Translations under genes and position numbers: made by a program | Shown here: piece by piece, positions 32,468 through 34,684 of the stretch | How positions within the stretch are numbered: position 1 is the first letter of the stretch | Layout of the letters: every line of letters begins with the position of its first letter | Source of the DNA: Azospirillum oleiclasticum | GTDB lineage: Bacteria > Pseudomonadota > Alphaproteobacteria > Azospirillales > Azospirillaceae | NCBI RefSeq assembly: GCF_013423485.1 | Contig: NZ_JABFFR010000052.1 | Coordinates: 1-34,684 of the forward strand | Length of the DNA stretch: 34,684 bases | Direction of reading: 5' to 3' | Notes under the pieces: model-generated | Seen by the model: only the letters and a program-made list of their open reading frames with translations | Database searches by the model: none | Told to the model about the DNA's origin: nothing

Positions 32468-33631
32468 ATGTTCCGTTTCGATCCCTATTCGCCGGCGGTC
32501 GATGCCGATCCGTTTCCCTTCTACAGGACCCTGCGCGACGAGCATCCGTGCTTCTGGAGCGAGGAGGCCAACATGTGGGTCCTGTCGCGCTACGACGACA
32601 TCGTCACGGCGCTGAACGACTGGGAGACCTATTCCTCGGCCAGCGGCAACCTGATGGACGAGATGCCGAACCGCGCCGGCAACACGCTGGGCACCACCGA
32701 TCCGCCCCGCCACGACCGCCTGCGCGGCATCGTCCAGTTCGCCTTCACCCGGAAGGCGGTGGAAGGGCTGGTCGATCCGGTGCGCGCCTCGGCCAACCGG
32801 GCGCTGGACGCCGTGAGCGGCGAGCGGAGCTTCGACTTCGTCGCCGACTTCTCCAGCAAGGTGACGGTGGACGTGCTGTTCGGCCTGTTCAACCTGCCGC
32901 GCGAGAACGAGCGGATGATCCGCGACAAGGCGGTCCTGATGGTGCAGTCCGACCCGCGGACCCGCCAGAAGGGGCCGGAGCACCTCGCCGCCTTCCAGTG
33001 GATGAGCGACTACGCCCGGCAACTGGTCGAGCTGCGCAAGCGCGAGCCGGGCGACGACCTGATCACCGCGCTGATCCAGGCGGAGGTCAACGGCGAGAAG
33101 CTGGCCGACCGCGAGGTGCAGATGACCATCACCACGCTGATCATGGCCGGCATCGAATCCCTGTCGGGCTTCCTGACCATGTTCGCGCTGAACCTCGCCG
33201 ACCATGCCGACGCGCGCCGCCGGCTGGCCGCCGACCCGGCGCTGATCCCCGACGCCATCGAGGAATCGCTGCGCTTCAACACCTCGGCCCAGCGCTTCCG
33301 CCGCTGCCTGCGGAGGGATGTGACGCTGCACGGGCAGACCCTGCGCGAGGGCGATTTCGTCTGTCTCGCCTACGGGGCCGGGAACCGGGACGAGCGGCGC
33401 TTCGCCAACGCGGACGTCTACGACATCGGCCGCAAGCCCAAGGGCCATCTGGGCTTCGGCGGCGGCGTCCATGCCTGCCTGGGCACCGCCTTCGCCCGGC
33501 TGGCCTCGCGCGTCGCCTTCGAGGAGTTCCTGACGCGCGTGCCGGAGTTCCGGCGGGTGCAGGAGCAGCTGCCCTGGATGCCCTCCACCACCTTCCGCAG
33601 CCCGATCCGGCTGGATCTGGCGGTGGCCTGA
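32468..33631 (+). CDS. Cytochrome P450 (bacterial class I)
   Basis: The 387-residue product starts MFRFDPYSPAVDADPFPFYR behind GAAGGAGG; the GTG at 32444 lies within that signal and is rejected. The haem-binding loop FGGGVHACLG has Cys337 as thiolate ligand, and EESLR (Glu266 and Arg269) is the ExxR pair. The I-helix reads MAGIES (226-231) instead of the common AGxDT or AGxET, so the usual oxygen-activating threonine is serine. It probably hydroxylates or O-demethylates an aromatic compound for the pathway, inferred from context. Its redox partners follow: ferredoxin at 33809 and a reductase at 34132. The structured repeat starts at its stop codon. Confidence 0.9.
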   Translation: MFRFDPYSPAVDADPFPFYRTLRDEHPCFWSEEANMWVLSRYDDIVTALNDWETYSSASGNLMDEMPNRAGNTLGTTDPPRHDRLRGIVQFAFTRKAVEGLVDPVRASANRALDAVSGERSFDFVADFSSKVTVDVLFGLFNLPRENERMIRDKAVLMVQSDPRTRQKGPEHLAAFQWMSDYARQLVELRKREPGDDLITALIQAEVNGEKLADREVQMTITTLIMAGIESLSGFLTMFALNLADHADARRRLAADPALIPDAIEESLRFNTSAQRFRRCLRRDVTLHGQTLREGDFVCLAYGAGNRDERRFANADVYDIGRKPKGHLGFGGGVHACLGTAFARLASRVAFEEFLTRVPEFRRVQEQLPWMPSTTFRSPIRLDLAVA

Positions 33632-33776
33632 GACCAAGCATCATTGATCGTGACCGATCAATGAGCCCTCAGACGCCGGGCGGCCCGCATCCGCGGGCCT
33701 TGGCTTCGCGGGCATGAGCCCGCGGGGCCTCAACGGCCCAACCAAGCCCCGATGAGTACAACTCATCAGGGCTTCG
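33631..33776 (+). repeat. Structured intercistronic repeat, copy 2 (P450-ferredoxin)
   Basis: Homologous to 28701-28846 on the opposite strand. H1 CATTGATC/GATCAATG (33642-33663), H2 GGCCCGC/GCGGGCC with ATCC loop (33682-33699), H3 CGCGGGC/GCCCGCG with ATGA loop (33707-33724), H4 GCCCCGATGAGT/ACTCATCAGGGC (33746-33772, one mismatch). It begins at the P450 stop codon and ends about 33 bases before the ferredoxin start. Linkers such as CCTCAACGGCCCAACCA are identical in both copies. Confidence 0.85.
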
Positions 33777-33808
33777 ACCACATTGATTTTCCGGGAAGGA
33801 CCGTGACC

Positions 33809-34132
33809 ATGGCGAAGGTCACCTTCATCGAGCACGACGGCGCCGAGCTGGTCGTCGATATCCCGACGGGCTGGACCGTCATGCAGGGCGCCGTGCAGAA
33901 CGGCGTCGCCGGCATCGAAGGGGAGTGCGGCGGCTCCTGCGCCTGCGCCACCTGCCACTGCTATGTGGACGAGGCGTTTCTCGACGGGCTGCCGGCCCCC
34001 GGCGAGACCGAGGACGAGATGCTCGGCTGCACCGCGTCGGAGCGGCGGGCCAACAGCCGCCTGTCCTGCCAGATCCGGGTGACCGACGCCCTGGACGGCC
34101 TCGTCGTGCGCCTGCCGGAGGCGCAGAGCTGA
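33809..34132 (+). CDS. [2Fe-2S] ferredoxin, putidaredoxin/adrenodoxin type
   Basis: The 107-residue product starts MAKVTFIEHDGAELVVDIP at 33809. Residues upstream of this in the same frame come from the repeat element. CGGSCACATCHCYV gives the C-x5-C-x2-C cluster loop, and the fourth cysteine is in SCQI near the C-terminus (LGCTASERRANSRLSC), as in P450-donor ferredoxins. It carries electrons from the reductase (starting in its stop codon, TGATG at 34130) to the P450. The repeat element separates it from the P450 gene, which could lower or stabilise its expression relative to the P450. Confidence 0.92.
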   Translation: MAKVTFIEHDGAELVVDIPTGWTVMQGAVQNGVAGIEGECGGSCACATCHCYVDEAFLDGLPAPGETEDEMLGCTASERRANSRLSCQIRVTDALDGLVVRLPEAQS

Positions 34133-34684
34133 TGGCCGCCGGCCCCGGACCCGGCTGCTTCATCCCCGGCTTCATCATCGTGGGGGCCGGGCAGGGCGGT
34201 CTGCAGGTGGCGGAGTCCCTGCGGGCCGAGGGGTACGACGGCCCGGTCACCCTGATCGGCGCCGAGCCGGTGGCGCCCTACCACCGGCCGCCGCTGTCGA
34301 AGGCCGTGCTGGCCGGGGAGATGGAGGAGGCGCAGCTGGCCATCCGCGGCCCCGGATTCTGGGAGCGGCAGCGCATCGACCTGCTCACGGGGGTGCGGGT
34401 TGCCGGGATCGACCGCGTGGCGCGGCGCGTCCGGCTGGAGGACGGGCGCAGCCTGGACTACCGCGGGCTGGCGCTCGCCACCGGGGCGCGGCTGCGCCCG
34501 CTGCCGGTGCCGGGGCACGATCTCGACGGGGTCCTCGGCCTGCGGACCCTGGACGATGCCCGCCGTCTCCGGGCGGCGCTGGACCATGCGCGGCGGGTGG
34601 TGGTGATCGGCGGCGGCTTCATCGGGCTGGAGGTCGCCGCCGCCGCGCGCAAGCGCGGGCTGGACGTCACCATCCTGGAGGCGG
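34132..34684 (+). CDS. Ferredoxin reductase, N-terminal part (cut by window end)
   Basis: At least 184 codons are visible, starting at the ATG that overlaps the ferredoxin stop. FIIVGAGQGGLQVAESLRAEG is an FAD-binding GxGxxG fold. LIGAEPVAPYHRPPLSK is typical of putidaredoxin- and rubredoxin-reductase-like enzymes. LALATGARLRPLPVPG and VVVIGGGFIGLEVAAAARKRG, the NAD-binding motif, follow. It completes a class I P450 electron chain of reductase, ferredoxin and P450. Confidence 0.92.
   Translation, partial: MAAGPGPGCFIPGFIIVGAGQGGLQVAESLRAEGYDGPVTLIGAEPVAPYHRPPLSKAVLAGEMEEAQLAIRGPGFWERQRIDLLTGVRVAGIDRVARRVRLEDGRSLDYRGLALATGARLRPLPVPGHDLDGVLGLRTLDDARRLRAALDHARRVVVIGGGFIGLEVAAAARKRGLDVTILEA

Noticed and set aside
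28839..33717. Very long plus-strand open frames opposite livK, the oxidoreductase and araC
   Set aside because: These are shadows of secure minus-strand genes in high-GC DNA, with no domain.

Overview
The window looks like part of a plasmid or chromid of a high-GC alphaproteobacterium, most likely Azospirillum or a close relative. The reasons are an iteron-controlled RepA-type origin next to parAB, very GC-rich coding sequence, a giant RTX/cadherin-like secreted protein of a kind common in that group, and a catabolic block of LysR-regulated aromatic genes with a Liv-type ABC transporter. The taxon is an inference from gene content; no rRNA or tRNA gene was seen.

Layout. 1-7490: one very large RTX gene (450-7053, with a single-base frameshift near 2942) lies between two direct copies of a SLOG/DprA-like gene segment. 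A decayed IS5-type transposase lies beside the left copy. 7491-9500: a hipBA toxin-antitoxin operon with palindromic operators. 9949-11206: the replication origin, with phased iterons, a DnaA box and the replication initiator. 11179-11527: decayed IS3-type sequence. 11528-15710: an XRE-cupin regulator divergent from an MHS-type transporter, which has a sigma-54-like promoter and is followed by RidA, MOSC and PDR-reductase genes. 15890-17904: parAB with a HTH-ParA fusion and two identical 16-bp palindromes that are parS candidates.

18012-25130 holds a complete protocatechuate 4,5-cleavage pathway: LigAB ring-opening dioxygenase, LigC dehydrogenase, LigI lactonase, GalD-type tautomerase, GalB-type hydratase and LigK aldolase, giving pyruvate and oxaloacetate. 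It is controlled by an unusual LysR protein with two DNA-binding domains. A 20-bp perfect terminator stem separates it from the convergent livKHMGF transporter genes (25302-30032), which probably import an aromatic or related acid. Upstream of liv is an NAD(P)-dependent oxidoreductase whose promoter region is a gapless copy of the lig promoters. Beyond it lie an AraC regulator and a class I cytochrome P450 system (P450, [2Fe-2S] ferredoxin, ferredoxin reductase cut by the window end) that may prepare substrates for the pathway.

The most novel items are: (i) a roughly 145-bp four-hairpin intercistronic element present twice, directly after livK and directly after the P450 gene, with compensatory changes that keep the stems; (ii) the duplicated lig-type promoter pair, which in one place flanks lysR and in the other has lost it; (iii) the tandem-HTH LysR; (iv) a split MOSC plus PDR reductase pair with RidA; and (v) the paired palindromes around parAB, one of them inside the parB coding sequence.
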